A DNA stretch of 64,000 nt from Undaria pinnatifida (GCA_012845835.1 JABAKD010000001.1:15846882-15910881), one strand, 5' to 3'. Positions 20,873-31,522 are shown, counted from the stretch's first letter. The notes: generated by a model from the sequence alone, not told the origin. Numbers and translations are program-made.

Positions 20873-21140
20873 CCCTACGAGATATAGGTGCACCACTGTT
20901 TTTCTGAGGTTCTTCGATTTGAGAGCTTATGACCCCTCTCGCCAAAATAACTGATTTGGATTAAAAAATGTAACTGCTACCCCGGATGAAAAAAGTCCCA
21001 TGGGGGGCCTAGGTACACGGCGAAAATCACGAAAGAGAAAAAAGGCCTGCGAGATATTTCCGGCGATTTTGTGTTGAGGAAGCCCCCCGTCATTCAGAAA
21101 CCGTTTCAGCCAAAAAACGGTATACCTCTATCGTAGCACG
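20873..21140 (-). mobile_element. MITE-A copy, reverse orientation
   Basis: Starts CCTACGAGATATAGGTGCACC and ends GGTATACCTCTATCGTAGCACG. The internal block is TTTTGTGTTGAGGAAGCCC. Confidence 0.9.
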
Positions 21141-21171
21141 AGCACATGCTCATGTGCAGTGGCTCGGGGGG

Positions 21172-21197
21172 GGGGGTCACTCGCGCGAGTGACCCCC
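21172..21197. repeat. Perfect 26-bp palindrome
   Basis: GGGGGTCACTCGC and its exact complement. It is followed by TGCCTTTGCGATCCCAAGCTT, and the same downstream block occurs after the related degenerate palindrome at 31351-31386. Confidence 0.95.
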
Positions 21198-21316
21198 GTG
21201 TGCCTTTGCGATCCCAAGCTTTCCTCACAGAGTCTGTTCCAATTTTGGAAATAGGAATCTGCGATGGAATGGTGAGCAAACAGCGACGCTGCGCCCAAGA
21301 AACTAGTGTTAACTAC

Positions 21317-21692
21317 ACTCATCCTACGGCAGGGGTTGCGCTCATCCCACGGCAGGTGCTGCACTCATCCCGCGGCTGGGGTTGCACCGCTCATCCCACG
21401 GCAGGGGTTGCACCATTCATCCCACGGCAGGGGTTGCACCACTCATCCTGCGGCAGGGGTTGCACCACTCTTCCCCCGGCAGGGGTTGCACCACTCATCC
21501 CACGGCAGGCTTTGCACTCGTCCCACGGTAGGCGTTGGACTCATCCCACATCAGGGGTTGCACTCATCCTACGGCAGAGGTTGCACCACTCATCCCACGC
21601 CAAGGGTCCCACTCATCCCACGCCAAGGGTCGCACGCACCACTCATCCCACGCCAAGGGCTGCACCACTCATCCCACGCCAAGGGTTGCACT
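21317..21692 (+). repeat. Minisatellite of about 26-bp units
   Basis: About 14 units of CTCATCCCACGGCAGGGGTTG, many with a CACCA extension, grading into CCACGCCAAGGGT at the 3' end. All three frames stay open, giving His/Ser/Pro-rich translations that are artefacts of the array. Confidence 0.9.
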
Positions 21693-22055
21693 TTTTGCGC
21701 TAAAAAGTCTCTGGCCTATTGAGCTCCCTCATGCGAGGAACTGACGGTTAGTGAAGCAATTTCGCGAGTACATGTACACTTCCATGTTGTTTTCGGCCTG
21801 AAGTATAGAAAGCTTGGTCGGGTTGTGCGAACGAATGCCTTCCAAGTCTTTTTTCGGGTGAGATATTGAGCTAGCTCCTCATGTGAGGACCTCAGGGACT
21901 GATTGATGCTGCAACCATACCGTGTATAACCAAGGTTTTTTCGTCCTCCTTGAGATGTACCTAGGGCAGAGTTTCTTGTGCGAGTGGGTCGCCCCCGACC
22001 CCTCGGTGAGCATGGGGCGTATCGCGGCCTTGGTCGCCTGTTTACTTCATATTAA
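21693..22055. other. Intergenic, no gene seen
   Basis: A short ORF (from 21955, MYLGQSFLCEWVAP) has no recognisable feature. Confidence 0.4.
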
Positions 22056-22326
22056 GAATCGTTCTACGCTAGCCCCCTCAACTTTGGTTTTCAACGAAAT
22101 CGCTGGTTTTGAAACACCAGCTCCCGGTCGCGTCTCCCTCCTGAAAGACGGTGCCCGTTGCCTCCCCGGCGTCATATCGTTCGATCTTTCTAGTCCTTTG
22201 TAAACAAGAAATTACATGGACATATACGTTTCAGGGCAGCCTCCCTTGTGTCGAGCAGCCAAAAAAACGTCTCGGTTAAAAAGAAAATCGCTGGGTTTTT
22301 TTGGGGGGGGGGTCGTAGAATCAGTC
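22056..22326 (+). mobile_element. MITE-B copy
   Basis: GAATCGTTCTACGCTAGCC start, CAACGAAATCGCTGG, GTCATATCGTTCGATC, TCGTAGAATCAGTC end. Confidence 0.9.
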
Positions 22327-22369
22327 TTGAGTCATCCCACTCACTGCTGCTGTCGTTTGCTGCACCATA

Positions 22370-22935
22370 TTTCCCTCCCCACCGGCCTTATGCCGGTATC
22401 TTCTTCCTCTTGTTCGTGTTGTTTTTGTCCGTAAAACAGCAGATATCTTCTTGAGTATTGTTCTGTCAACGTGCTACAGTATACAGCAGTTATCTTCATG
22501 CTTTACCCGTGCAGCAGGTATATGTTCCTCTTTAGGACGCATGGTGTTCCTCTGGCAATTTCAACGTTTCCTTTCCTTTCCTTTCCGGTCTTCTTGCATC
22601 ACATTCTTCAGAACACACTCACTCTGTCGTTTGTTTTGCTTGGTTTGCTTTTTTCTTTTCCTTTTTTTTCCCTCTGGGGCTTGTTTTGTTGTGTTCTCGT
22701 ACCCGTTGCGCTAGCACGTTTGCACTTGCTTTTGCCTGTTGATGATTGCGACCGCTGTTTGGTTCACTCTGTTGCACAGCAGTCGTCTGTGACCGCAGAA
22801 TTTGCATATCTCTAGGATGAAATAGTGAAGAATCAGCACGGACTCTGATGAGTGTACCACAGCTGTGTAGGTAGAAAGAACGGTTTTGATGTGAAGACTA
22901 GTGAAGACAACACACACGCTAGGGTTGGAGCAGAT
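22370..22935 (+). repeat. Family E repeat copy
   Basis: CCACCGGCCTTATGCCGGTATC, a T-rich body, CATATCTCTAGGATGAA, AATCAGCACGGACTC, and GAAAGAACGGTTTTGATGTG resemble segments at 4.3-5.0 kb and the 3' region of the inverted-repeat arms. It is probably a transposon tail. No gene. Confidence 0.55.
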
Positions 22936-23093
22936 TCTAAGAAGTTTCTGAGCTCTTAACATGAGGAACTGAATGTCTCACCCGATACTTTACATGACTT
23001 CGAAGGCATTCGTTCGCTCAACCCAACCGACATTTCTACGCGCTCGTACTCAAAAGACTTTTAAGAACACAAACACGCGAGATCGCAAAAAGA

Positions 23094-23479
23094 CGCGGGC
23101 TACGATAGCGAGGTACACCACTTTTCTCGTCTGTTTTTTTTTTTCGTGAATGACGGAACTCCTTGACTCCAAAACGGTCGAAAATTGGTAGTTTCTGCTC
23201 ATGATATGCTCGTTGTACACCTTGACTATAATAATCCATTATGGGATTTTTCATCCGCGATAAAGCAGGTTATTATTTATTGATAAGTAGTTGTGCTCAT
23301 GACTTTCGTTGTATACAAGTACCTAACGAAGACATGGGTTTTTTCATCCGCGATGAAGCAGGTTTAGTTTTTCCCCCAAATCGGTTTGTTGGGTCAAGAA
23401 GGACATGAATGTCTTAGCCCTCCAAAAAAGTAAGGGACCTCAGAAAATATGTGTTGCGGGCACCTCTATGGTAGCAGGC
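23094..23479 (+). mobile_element. MITE-A copy with internal duplication
   Basis: GGGCTACGATAGCGAGGT start, CACCTCTATGGTAGCAGGCG end. TTTTTCATCCGCGATAAAGC and TTTTTCATCCGCGATGAAGC occur twice, about 97 bp apart, showing a duplication inside the element. Confidence 0.8.
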
Positions 23480-23506
23480 GCGTCGAATGTTATCAGACGG
23501 GTCGGA

Positions 23507-23760
23507 CGCGTGCGACATTAGAGGTATACCGTTTTTTGGCTATTCTGTTTTGTGAATAACGGGGCTCCTGAACCCAAAATCGATTTGAAATAGATAGACC
23601 ACCTTGTTTTGTATGATTCTCGCTGTGAACGTAGGCCCCATGATGAGATGTCTTCATCCGGTCTCCAAATCAGTTTTTGGGAGGGAGAGGTCTTGAGCTC
23701 TCCCGAATTGAGGAACACCTCATGTAAGAAGCGGTGCACACCTCTACCTATCGCAGCACG
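23507..23760 (+). mobile_element. MITE-A copy
   Basis: CGTGCGACATTAGAGGTATACC start, CTGAACCCAAAATCG internal, CACCTCTACCTATCGCAGCACG end. Confidence 0.85.
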
Positions 23761-24349
23761 AGTCATGGGTCAGAAACCTCGCGGCGAGCTTATATTTTTT
23801 CCCCTCGCCTAAAAGAAGAGCAGAATGAATGAAGAAGGAAACCCTTTTCGAGATGGCCGCAAGCCGATATTATTGACAACACGTACGTGTGTCATCCCAC
23901 GGAGGGGGCGTTGCGCGTTCAGGAGCCCCGTCATGACATTCCGTCAATTTTAGGTCAAGGAGGGTTGTTTCACTGCATGCCCGCGGTTCGTCACTCTGAC
24001 AGCACTCCAGACAGCAGGCGCGTTAGTCTATGCTCACGATTACCGTGCGGTTCGTACGGTGCAGGCAGCCCAACCGCTGTAGTTTGTAGCCGCGAGTTGG
24101 TTCGTTGTGGGGACGGGGGAACTCTACGTGTATGCTGTAGTTGAGTAGATACCGGCGGCCATGTGAGTTCAGTTGGCACATTTGACCTTTTCACTTGTGC
24201 GCCTTTTTTCGTATCGTGCGTTTTCAGGCGGAAAAGCGTAGTATTTCCCTGACGAATTTTGATTTCACTTGGTTTTTCGGATCTTCCTAGGGCTCCAGCA
24301 CCTTTGTGTGACCACGGACTCTAGATGTTTGACAAGAGTTAATCTGAGA

Positions 24350-24350
<1 letters not shown>
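23761..24350. other. Intergenic, no gene seen
   Basis: Nothing recognisable; short ORFs only. Confidence 0.4.

Positions 24351-24388
<38 letters not shown>
24351..24388 (+). repeat. (CAA)n microsatellite, about 13 units
   Basis: Uninterrupted ACAACAACA run. Confidence 0.95.
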
Positions 24389-24496
24389 GCCCCGTCAATC
24401 AGAAACCCGTTCATACGAAAAGCTTTACCTCTACAATATCGTAGCGTGGCTCGATGCCCTGTCTTCATGCCCTGTGTGGCTTCGCTGTACGTGACG

Positions 24497-24763
24497 CGTG
24501 CTACACGGTAGATGTGCTCCACTTTTTTTTCCTGAAGTTCCCCAATCTCGGAGCTCAAGACCTCTCTCCCCCCAAAACTGTTTTTTGGAGAGAAAAAAAA
24601 AAAACTGCTCGTCACCGGATAAATGATCCCACGGTCTACGTATACCACGAGAATCGTGCAACAAGATTAAACGTACTGTGTTCCCGACGATTATGGGATA
24701 AGGAGCCCCGCCATTCGGAAACCTACGTTTTGAGACGAAGAGTGCTGCCTCTATCGTAGCACG
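24497..24763 (-). mobile_element. MITE-A copy, reverse orientation
   Basis: CGTGCTACACGGTAGATGTG start, GGAGCTCAAGACCTCTC, CTATCGTAGCACG end. Confidence 0.85.
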
Positions 24764-24783
24764 CATCTTTCGCAATAGACCAA

Positions 24784-25079
24784 TACACGCTACGCTGGGG
24801 GGTGCGCCATTTCGTTTTCTGGGTGTCCTTCGCTTGAGGAGCTTCTCCACCTTCCTTACCCAAAACGGGGATGTTGAGAGAAACCGAAAATAAGCGAAAA
24901 AACGAGATGTGAGAAAAACGAAACCTGTTGCCCCGAGTAGACGAATTTAAACCAACCTGCAGTTTTTGCTTTTGCAAGAAGAAAATTCCGCGATTTTGGG
25001 ATAGGGAGGCCTCGAATTCAATCAGAACATACATGTTTTTTTAGCACCAAAAACTGATTCGTACACCTCCATCGTAGGG
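24784..25079 (-). mobile_element. MITE-A copy, degenerate
   Basis: ACGCTACGCTGGGGGGTGCG start, CTTGAGGAGCTTC, CAAAAACTGATTCGTACACC, TCCATCGTAGGG end. Confidence 0.65.
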
Positions 25080-25176
25080 TGATGCAAAACTGCAACAGCA
25101 ACAACAACAGCAACAGCTGACCCACGTCACGCCCAATCTCCTAGAGCTGTGAGTCGGCACGAGTTAAGTCACGACG

Positions 25177-25437
25177 CGTGTTGCAATAGAGGTGCACCAT
25201 TTTTTTTTTTGGGAGGGGGGGTTCCTCAATGTAGGAGCTTAAGATATGTCTCTCCCAAAAACTGGTTTCTAGATGAAACTAAAACCGCTAGTACCGGATT
25301 AATGATCCCATGGCCTAGGTACACGACGAGAACCATGCAAAAAAAAGAATGGCCTATTTCCGACAATTTTGGATTGAGGAGCCCGGTCATTCAGAAATTA
25401 TTTTCGCCAAAAAAAGGTATACCTCTATCGAAGCACG
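25177..25437 (-). mobile_element. MITE-A copy, reverse orientation
   Basis: CGTGTTGCAATAGAGGTGCACC start, GGAGCTTAAGATATGTCTC, TTTTGGATTGAGGAGCCC, ACCTCTATCGAAGCACG end. Confidence 0.9.
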
Positions 25438-25799
25438 CGTCTTACTGAACAGTCAGTAGTTATTAGTCGGACTTATAGTCCATCGTTTCGCGTCGGTCGT
25501 TTCCCGAAGGTGTCGACTCTATCCGACTTGCGTCGGTTTCCATACAGTGCTGTCATAGGAAGGAAAACTGTTCAATGTCAGTGGGGGACGATTTTGATTC
25601 CTGTCTCAGCGCCCCCCCTCGCCGGCCACAGGCGTTCGATCGCGCCCGCTTCGGCCTTCTGACTGAAGTCGGCAGGTTGGCCGGCCATCAGCTGGGCTTC
25701 GCCAGAGCCGTTTTACCAGCAAAAAGCAAGCTAGTCCGCAAGCAGCACCTACCGAGACTACGTATTTTTCTTGAAATTTTGCCCACTCACAGCTCTATT

Positions 25800-26080
25800 G
25801 AAATAGCCACCTCTTCCCCCAATCGCGCGAAATCGCCGTGCAGATTGGGCAGACATCATTGGATGTCGTCAGGGTGATTGTGAGGGAGCTAGAGGCGACC
25901 GGAATCGCCAAGGCGCCTTATGACCGCGTCATGTTTACGTTCCACCCGAGCTATGCAAGCCAGCACCTCCTCGCCATCGGAAACTGGGACGAAACCCGGC
26001 GGCAATCAGTTCGGACGATTCTCCAGCAGGCCAGGCAGAATTTCCACAGGCATCCGCGTCCATGGTGGGTGGGTGGGTGA
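25800..26080 (+). CDS. Possible exon of unknown function
   Basis: A frame runs from about 25809 and reads SREIAVQIGQTSLDVVRVIV, then RELEATGIAKAPYDRVMFTF, then HPSYASQHLLAIGNWDETRR and on to a stop after PWWVGG. Composition is balanced and protein-like (no low complexity), unlike nearly all other ORFs here, and the frame stays open beyond its first ATG (25838). I recognise no family. No clear splice acceptor or donor pair could be assigned, so it may be a decayed exon or a chance ORF. Confidence 0.3.
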
Positions 26081-26112
26081 ATGGGCCGCGCGGTTATAAT
26101 GGTGATTGATGA

Positions 26113-26383
26113 CGGCTGCTACGATAGAGCGAGATAGCACTCTTAGGCAACTTATTTTTGTGGATAGATGACGACACCCCTTCAACCAAAGTCGTCGCAA
26201 TGTCGTCCTTGTCTGGCCATTTTTTTATCGGTTTATACTCAAGACCGAGGAACTCTTCGTGGAGCTGGCGCGTTTTCGTTTTGTCTCATAATGTTCTTGT
26301 TGGTAGAGCTCCTCTTCTAGTGAAGCGCGCCAGGAGACAAGAACGGGGCGGCCCCTTACCTTACCACTCTGTCCGTAAATAAC
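26113..26383 (+). mobile_element. MITE-A copy, truncated right end
   Basis: GGCTGCTACGATAGAGCGAG start and CCTTCAACCAAAGTCGTCGC internal block. The right end is not found, and the copy abuts a MITE-B. Confidence 0.6.
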
Positions 26384-26683
26384 GACTGATTCTACGATGC
26401 CCCCGCCCCCCCCTCTCTCCCCCCCCCCCCCCGCAAAAAACGGCGATCTTTTTTAACGATCATCCCATGGCTGCTCGTCACGAGGAAGGATGCCATCAAA
26501 ACAATGCTTTCTCATACATTCATGTTTTTATTTGCGAGGGACTACTAGTGGTATCGAATGATGACGTCGGGGTGGGGTGGCAAGGGGCATTGTAATTCAG
26601 GAGGTACGGCCTGGGGCTGGTTTCAAAACGGGCGATTTCGATCAAGAGAAAAGTTGGTTGGTGGGGCTTCCGTAGAACGACTC
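26384..26683 (-). mobile_element. MITE-B copy, reverse orientation
   Basis: GACTGATTCTACGATGCCCC start, CATGGCTGCTCGTCACGAGG, GATGACGTCGGGG, CTTCCGTAGAACGACTC end. C-run expansions near the left end enlarge it. Confidence 0.9.
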
Positions 26684-27268
26684 CCTCCCTCCGATACCGT
26701 CAATGGTCTTGTTCATTCCCTTGGGGAGCTCAACCGGCCACAACGATTTGGCTCGAAAAAAGTGCAAGCCCTATGGTGGGATGTCTCGACAATACGAGGA
26801 AATTCATCCGTTGAGAACACGATCTTACGGTGCATGTGACGTTCAAACCCCGTCTCCCCCATCTTAGACCGCTTAGTTGTACTGCCCCCTGCGCTTCCTA
26901 CACGATTCTGTTTCTGGCCGTGGCGGCAATATTTCCGTCGCGAGTGAAAGCGCTGTTGTTGCCGTTGCTGGCTTGGCTCGTCGCAAACCCGTGAAAAACT
27001 TGGCGCAGTGATGTGCGTTGACCAACTTGAGGGTGGTAAGCTAGTAGCGGGGATGTTATAATAGATACCCACATTTTCGGTATGCCGCCTTTGAGCCAGC
27101 CGCACGAGTGACTCTGCTCTTCACGGACAACAATTCTCGGCGCGGATTGTTTTGGCTTGGGCGTAGGTCAGTGTGTAACTATTCATCCCACGGTGGTTTT
27201 TACTCCGCCAAAAAAAAAAGTTTAACCTGGTACACGATAGCTTAAGACTGTCGCAAAAAGGAGCGGGG

Positions 27269-27292
27269 GGGGTCACTCGCGCGAGTGGCCCC
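27269..27292. repeat. 24-bp palindrome, one mismatch
   Basis: GGGGTCACTCGCGCGAGTGG then CCCC, followed by GAGCCAC. The consensus arm is GTGGCTCGGGGTCACTCGC. Confidence 0.9.
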
Positions 27293-27904
27293 GAGCCACG
27301 CTGCAAAAACCACGCGCGTGAGTGACCCGAGCCACCGCCAAAACATGCCCCAAAAGTACAGGGAAACCCCAACCTGTTTCTTCTTTTTTTTTCCTCCGGC
27401 GGATGGAGTAAAATAAATCTTGAGCTCCCTACACTTCCTCGTATTCTCATGCGCGTCGCGTGTCGGTTTTACTCAATTGCCTTCGCAACCCAGCGCTAGC
27501 TGGCGTCTTCTTCGGTTCCCACCATAGCGATAGCGCGAGCTGTCCCTACCGGTGGTCCTCGTTACTACCCCGGCGGCGCAAGCTATTCTACTAGTATACG
27601 GATGCGTGAGTTTGTCGACCCGGCCTGTCCCCTGAGGTTCAGGGTTGGCGGAGATAGCCACCCGGAACGGCATCTTTCCGGGTAGTGTGGGACTTGCGCA
27701 AGCTCACCCACTAACAAAACCCCCCGGCCAGAAGAGATCAGCCTTCCGCCGGACTTGGTCCAGTTACGGTCCACCCTATACCCATTCGGGCGTTGGTCCT
27801 CGAAACCCCTACCATCCTAGCCTTGATTGATTCCTCTCTTTCCCCTGCCGTAGGCTACGGTCGGGTGGCGTACCCCCTTTTGGGGCCGTTTTTTGCATTG
27901 GCTC

Positions 27905-27928
27905 GGGGTCACTCGCGCGAGTAGCCCC
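27905..27928. repeat. 24-bp palindrome, one mismatch
   Basis: Preceded by GGCTC; GGGGTCACTCGCGCGAGTAG then CCCC. Confidence 0.9.
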
Positions 27929-28499
27929 CTTTGTTCCTCTGCGTGGTGTTGGGTTTTCTTGATGGCAAAATTCGACCAAATCAATCCACAATGGAAAGGT
28001 TGTGTTATCGCTGCCACAAAAACAAATCGCCTGAAAATCATTCTTGTCCGTGAGGAGCACTGAGTCATTCGTGCGAGTGGCTCAATTCCGGTACTGAAAA
28101 TCGGAGGGGGTCCCCCCTACCGTAGCCTTGGTTGGTCCCTGTCCTTTCTTGCACGCAACCAACACGAACCCACATTTTTTGCGTTGGAGTTCTCGCCACG
28201 ATACAAGTCACCCCGCGGTGTGGGCGTTGGCATGTATGTGCACTTTTTCGGCCCGGTTGAGCTCCTTAGCACTGCGTGGAACACTCTATCGCTTGTGGCC
28301 ATTTTTTTTTTGATAATTTTTTGCGAGTATATGTTTTTTGTTTCGGCGACTAGCGCACATGAGGAAATATTGGTCGGGTGGCGCGCGAAAGAATGATGTC
28401 TTTTCATAAGCCGTGTTTTGAGTGAGAGATATATTGAGCTCTTGACGCGTCAGGAGCTCAGAAAAGCTCAGAAACACCTGCTGTACTCTTAGCGCAGGA

Positions 28500-29400
28500 T
28501 GACTCGAACGTTTGAATCCGACCACCGTCGTCGATCCCCCGCCTATTTATTCCACCGTTGCGCCTGCCACCTTTCTTTTACGTCTCCGACAAGAATCCGA
28601 AGTGCGCGCTCGACTAGACTCATGACAAAGGCCGCGATGATAGAAGATCAACCCGCTTTCTCGTGACGCACCTTCGTCGCCGGATTCCTCCCACGGCGAT
28701 AGGGTCTGGGTTGTTTCGGCCAAAACGTTTCTGAGCGGTTTGAGCTACACAGACGTAACTATATGTCGCTTCTTAATGCTTGATAATTTTGCGAGTGTAT
28801 TAGTTATTTGGACTAGCGCATGGAAATATTGTGTCGGGATTGGGCGAGCAAACGATGTCGTGGAAGCCATTTCTCGGGTGATATATCAAGCTCTTGCTCT
28901 TCAGGTCAGGTGCCAAAGCGCTACGGTAGAGCCCTAACCCTATAACCTCAAGACCGTGAAGGAACAGAGGGGCCACTAGCACAAGTGACCCCCAGCGACT
29001 GCAACAAAAATACCCCAAATAACATAACCCCGCCCTCTGCCCGGTTGGTCAAGACCCGACGTGCTCCGCCCCGGGACGATAGGGATGCGAGGGCCTACGG
29101 TCGTTCGACTACACGACCATGCACAGACTGGGTTCACCCCCCCCCACCCCCACAGTAGCCTCTAGTGCAACCCCTGGCGTAAGATGACTCCAACGTTTGA
29201 ACGCGAACGCCGTCCTCGATCCCGCCTATTTATTGATTCCACCGTAGCGACTTATTTCTTCTACTGATCCCGCCTATTTATTGATTCCACCGTAGCGACT
29301 TCTTTCTTACTACTGTACGTGCGACGAGTATCCGAAGTGCGCCCTCGACTGGACTCATGGCCGAGGCCGAAGTGGAAGCCCACCCCGATGGCCGCTTCTT
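28500..29400 (+). pseudogene. Two decayed copies of the glycosyltransferase exon start
   Basis: Segments 28500-28670 and 29181-29400 share GATGACTC.AACGTTTGAA, CGATCCC.CCTATTTATT, CCACCGT.GCG, then GAATCCGAAGTGCGCGCTCG or GAGTATCCGAAGTGCGCCCT, then CTCATGGCC/CTCATGAC. The 29.3-kb copy translates YDEYPKCALDW, aligning with YDENEECAFDS at the start of the intact exon (34194). Neither copy continues into the VHVRMGD motif. Confidence 0.6.
29219..29310 (+). repeat. Tandem duplication of about 47 bp
   Basis: GATCCCGCCTATTTATTGAT and CCACCGTAGCGACTT occur twice in a row. Confidence 0.9.
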
Positions 29401-30203
29401 CTGGCGCTTGTAACCGGAAGGAGCCCCACGCCTCACCCGTACCTAGAATTGGAAAACGAAGAACAATCCCGGAGTCATCCCACGGTAGGGTTGGAGCAGG
29501 TTTTAAGAATTTTCTGAGCTCCTAACATAAGGAGGAGCTCAATATCTCACCCGATGCTACATGACTTGAAAGGCATTCGTTCGCGCAACTACCCGATCAA
29601 TACACTTGTGTACCCTCGGTCCCAAAACAAATAACGCTCGTCGTATTATAGTAAAGTATCAAGACAAACGTTACTACTAGGTGTTCACTTGAGGACCTCA
29701 AGCGCTCGGCCAGGAAAACGCCTGCCCAAAGAGGGAAACCCTTATACACAGCCCTGGGATGATCTTCCGAAGTCCCACATGGGCTGGGTGTAGAACGAGA
29801 TTATTCAGGCAACTAACCAATGAGGAAAGGACTCATCCGATAGAGTAGAAGAGTAGAGGAGTCCTCCGACGGTGAAGGGGGGGGGGGCACTTTTCGAGCC
29901 AAACGATTCTGGCCTAGGGTGTCGAGATCACCGGGTTAGTGAAATACCGGTTGTGGCCCATTGTACTTTTCGAGAATGCGTAGTTTAGGACTATCGAACA
30001 GAAGAGTCTGTCGGGGGGCACGTGATACTTTTTCGACAAATGTTTTTTTGCTTCTTACGACTCGAGGGCATATGTGACAACTTTGTCGGACATACCGGTT
30101 TGTCTTACTTTTACTTGCTGTCGAGAACGTGTAGTTTGTTTAGGGCGGGGGCATAGAAACTCTGACGGAAATACCGGTTAGTCTGGTACTGCTGACTCGT
30201 ACT
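29401..30203. other. Intergenic, no gene seen
   Basis: A segment at about 29480-29620 (GGAGCAGGTTTTAAGAA, TGAGCTCCTAACATAAGGA, CACCCGATGCTACATGACTT) is repeated at 22930-23000 and 57970-58070, so it is another dispersed repeat. G-run at 29878. Confidence 0.45.
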
Positions 30204-30708
30204 ACGATAGAAGAGTGTGCCTTTGTTTAGCTATTTTTGGTTTCTGGTTGAGGGTGGACTGATTCTAAGATAGCCCCCCCCAAAACCAGCGATTTTGTTT
30301 AACCAACGTTTCATGGCTGCTCGACACAAGGAAGGATACTATCGAAAACATACTATCCACACATTTTCTTGTGTGCAAAGGTCTTTCGATCGATGACGTC
30401 GGGGGGTCGAGGGACACCGTATTTCAGGAGAAACAATCGAGAGCTGGTTTTGAAACCGCCGATTTCGTTGAAGAAAAGTTGGGGGGGCTACCGTAGAACG
30501 ACTCGGTGGCGCTCCTTAATCCGAAATCGTCGGAAGCGGGCAATTTTTGTTCATGATTTTCGCGTGTATACCTAGGCCATGAGACGTTTCATCCGATAGC
30601 GGTTTTTTACTCAAAATTCACCGAATCAGTTTATGGGAGAGGTCTTGAGCACCCAAAATCGAGGAAACCTCAGGAAAAAAAAGCGGTGCACACCTCTATC
30701 GTACCACG
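30204..30708 (+). mobile_element. MITE-A copy split by a MITE-B insertion
   Basis: The left part is 30204-30256 (ACTACGATAGAAGAGTGTGC, GGCTATTTTTGG-like) and the right part is 30505-30708 (GCTCCTTAATCCGAAATCG, GTCTTGAGCACCC, CACCTCTATCGTACCACG). Removing the insert restores the family order. Confidence 0.85.
30257..30504 (-). mobile_element. MITE-B nested in MITE-A
   Basis: GACTGATTCTAAGATAGCCC start and CTACCGTAGAACGACTC end. GGTG is present immediately on both sides, a likely 4-bp target duplication. Confidence 0.85.
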
Positions 30709-30930
30709 CGTGTCTGCTCGAGAAAAACGTTCACGTTAGCGCTAGGGCATTGGGTACTTTGTCGGGTTGCGCGAACGAGTGTCTTCGAGGTCCGTGTTTC
30801 CGGGTGAGATATTGACCGCTCTTCCTGTTAGGACCATAGAAAATTTTTAGAATCTGCTGCACCCCTAAAATGGGGATGACTCCCAAACGTTAATCCACTC
30901 CCAAGCGTTAATCCTATTTATTTTCCAGGC

Positions 30931-31292
30931 GAGTGGTTCTGCACGCGGTGGTAGCCCCCCCCCCGCAACTTTTCTTCGACGAAATCGCCGGTTGTTTTGA
31001 AACCAGCTCCACCGGTCGTATCTCCTGAAAATACCGTGTCCGTTGAAACCCCGACGTCATCGTTCGATTGATCTTTGCACGCACAATGAAAGAGATGGAA
31101 ACCTTTTGTTTTAATGGCGTCCTTTCCCTCGTGTCGATCATCCATGAAAACGTCCGTTAACCCCTTTACAACTGGAAACCCGTTTTTGGGGACTAAACTA
31201 CTTGGATTTAGTATAGGGAGGGGTTCGGGGGCTCCAAAGGGGTTGAAGAAAATCGCTGGTTTTTGAGGGGGAACTAGATCGTAGAATGAGTC
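30931..31292 (+). mobile_element. MITE-B copy carrying a MITE-C
   Basis: GAGTGGTTCTGC start, CGACGAAATCGCCGG, CCCCGACGTCATCGTTCGAT, then interrupted at TTAA by MITE-C. It resumes AAGAAAATCGCTGG and ends TCGTAGAATGAGTC. Confidence 0.9.
31157..31246 (+). mobile_element. MITE-C nested in MITE-B with TTAA duplication
   Basis: The 82-bp element at 31161-31242 runs from CCCCTTTACAACTGG to CCAAAGGGG and is flanked by TTAA and TTGA. The uninterrupted MITE-B at 20370 has one TTAA at this point, so TTAA is a duplicated target with one later change. TTAA target plus CCC-type termini is the piggyBac signature. Confidence 0.9.
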
Positions 31293-31522
31293 AGGCTACG
31301 GTACTCGTGGAGAGGGGTCACTTTTTAGGGCGGGTCATGCTTTGTAGTGGCTCGACGTCACTCGCACTGGCCAGTGACTCCCCCCCCGGTCCCTGTTCCT
31401 TTGCGATCTCAAGCTTTCGTGCTGTGCTTGATGCATTTCAATGGAAATCTGCGGCATAGAATGGTGAGATAAGCTGCGGCCAAAGACAATACAGGACTTC
31501 CGTGAGGCATCTCTCGTGGGCG
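31293..31522. other. Palindrome-associated repeat
   Basis: A degenerate palindrome (31351-31386), then CCTTTGCGATCTCAAGCTTTC and CTGCGGCATAGAATGGTGAG, matching the segment after the 21172 palindrome. This is a two-copy repeat of about 150 bp. Confidence 0.7.

Larger units (their letters stand above)
26684..28499. other. Intergenic with recurring palindromes
   Basis: Palindrome-family sites lie at 27269-27292 (one mismatch), 27311-27345 (half), 27905-27928 (near perfect) and 28062-28083 (degenerate). Segment 26725-26790 is related to 19030-19100. The Cys/Ser-rich minus-strand ORF at 26713-27105 overlaps that repeat and is not credible as a gene. Confidence 0.45.

Noticed and set aside
21146-21744. 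185- and 138-codon His/Pro/Ser-rich ORFs
   Set aside because: They are three frames of the 26-bp minisatellite.
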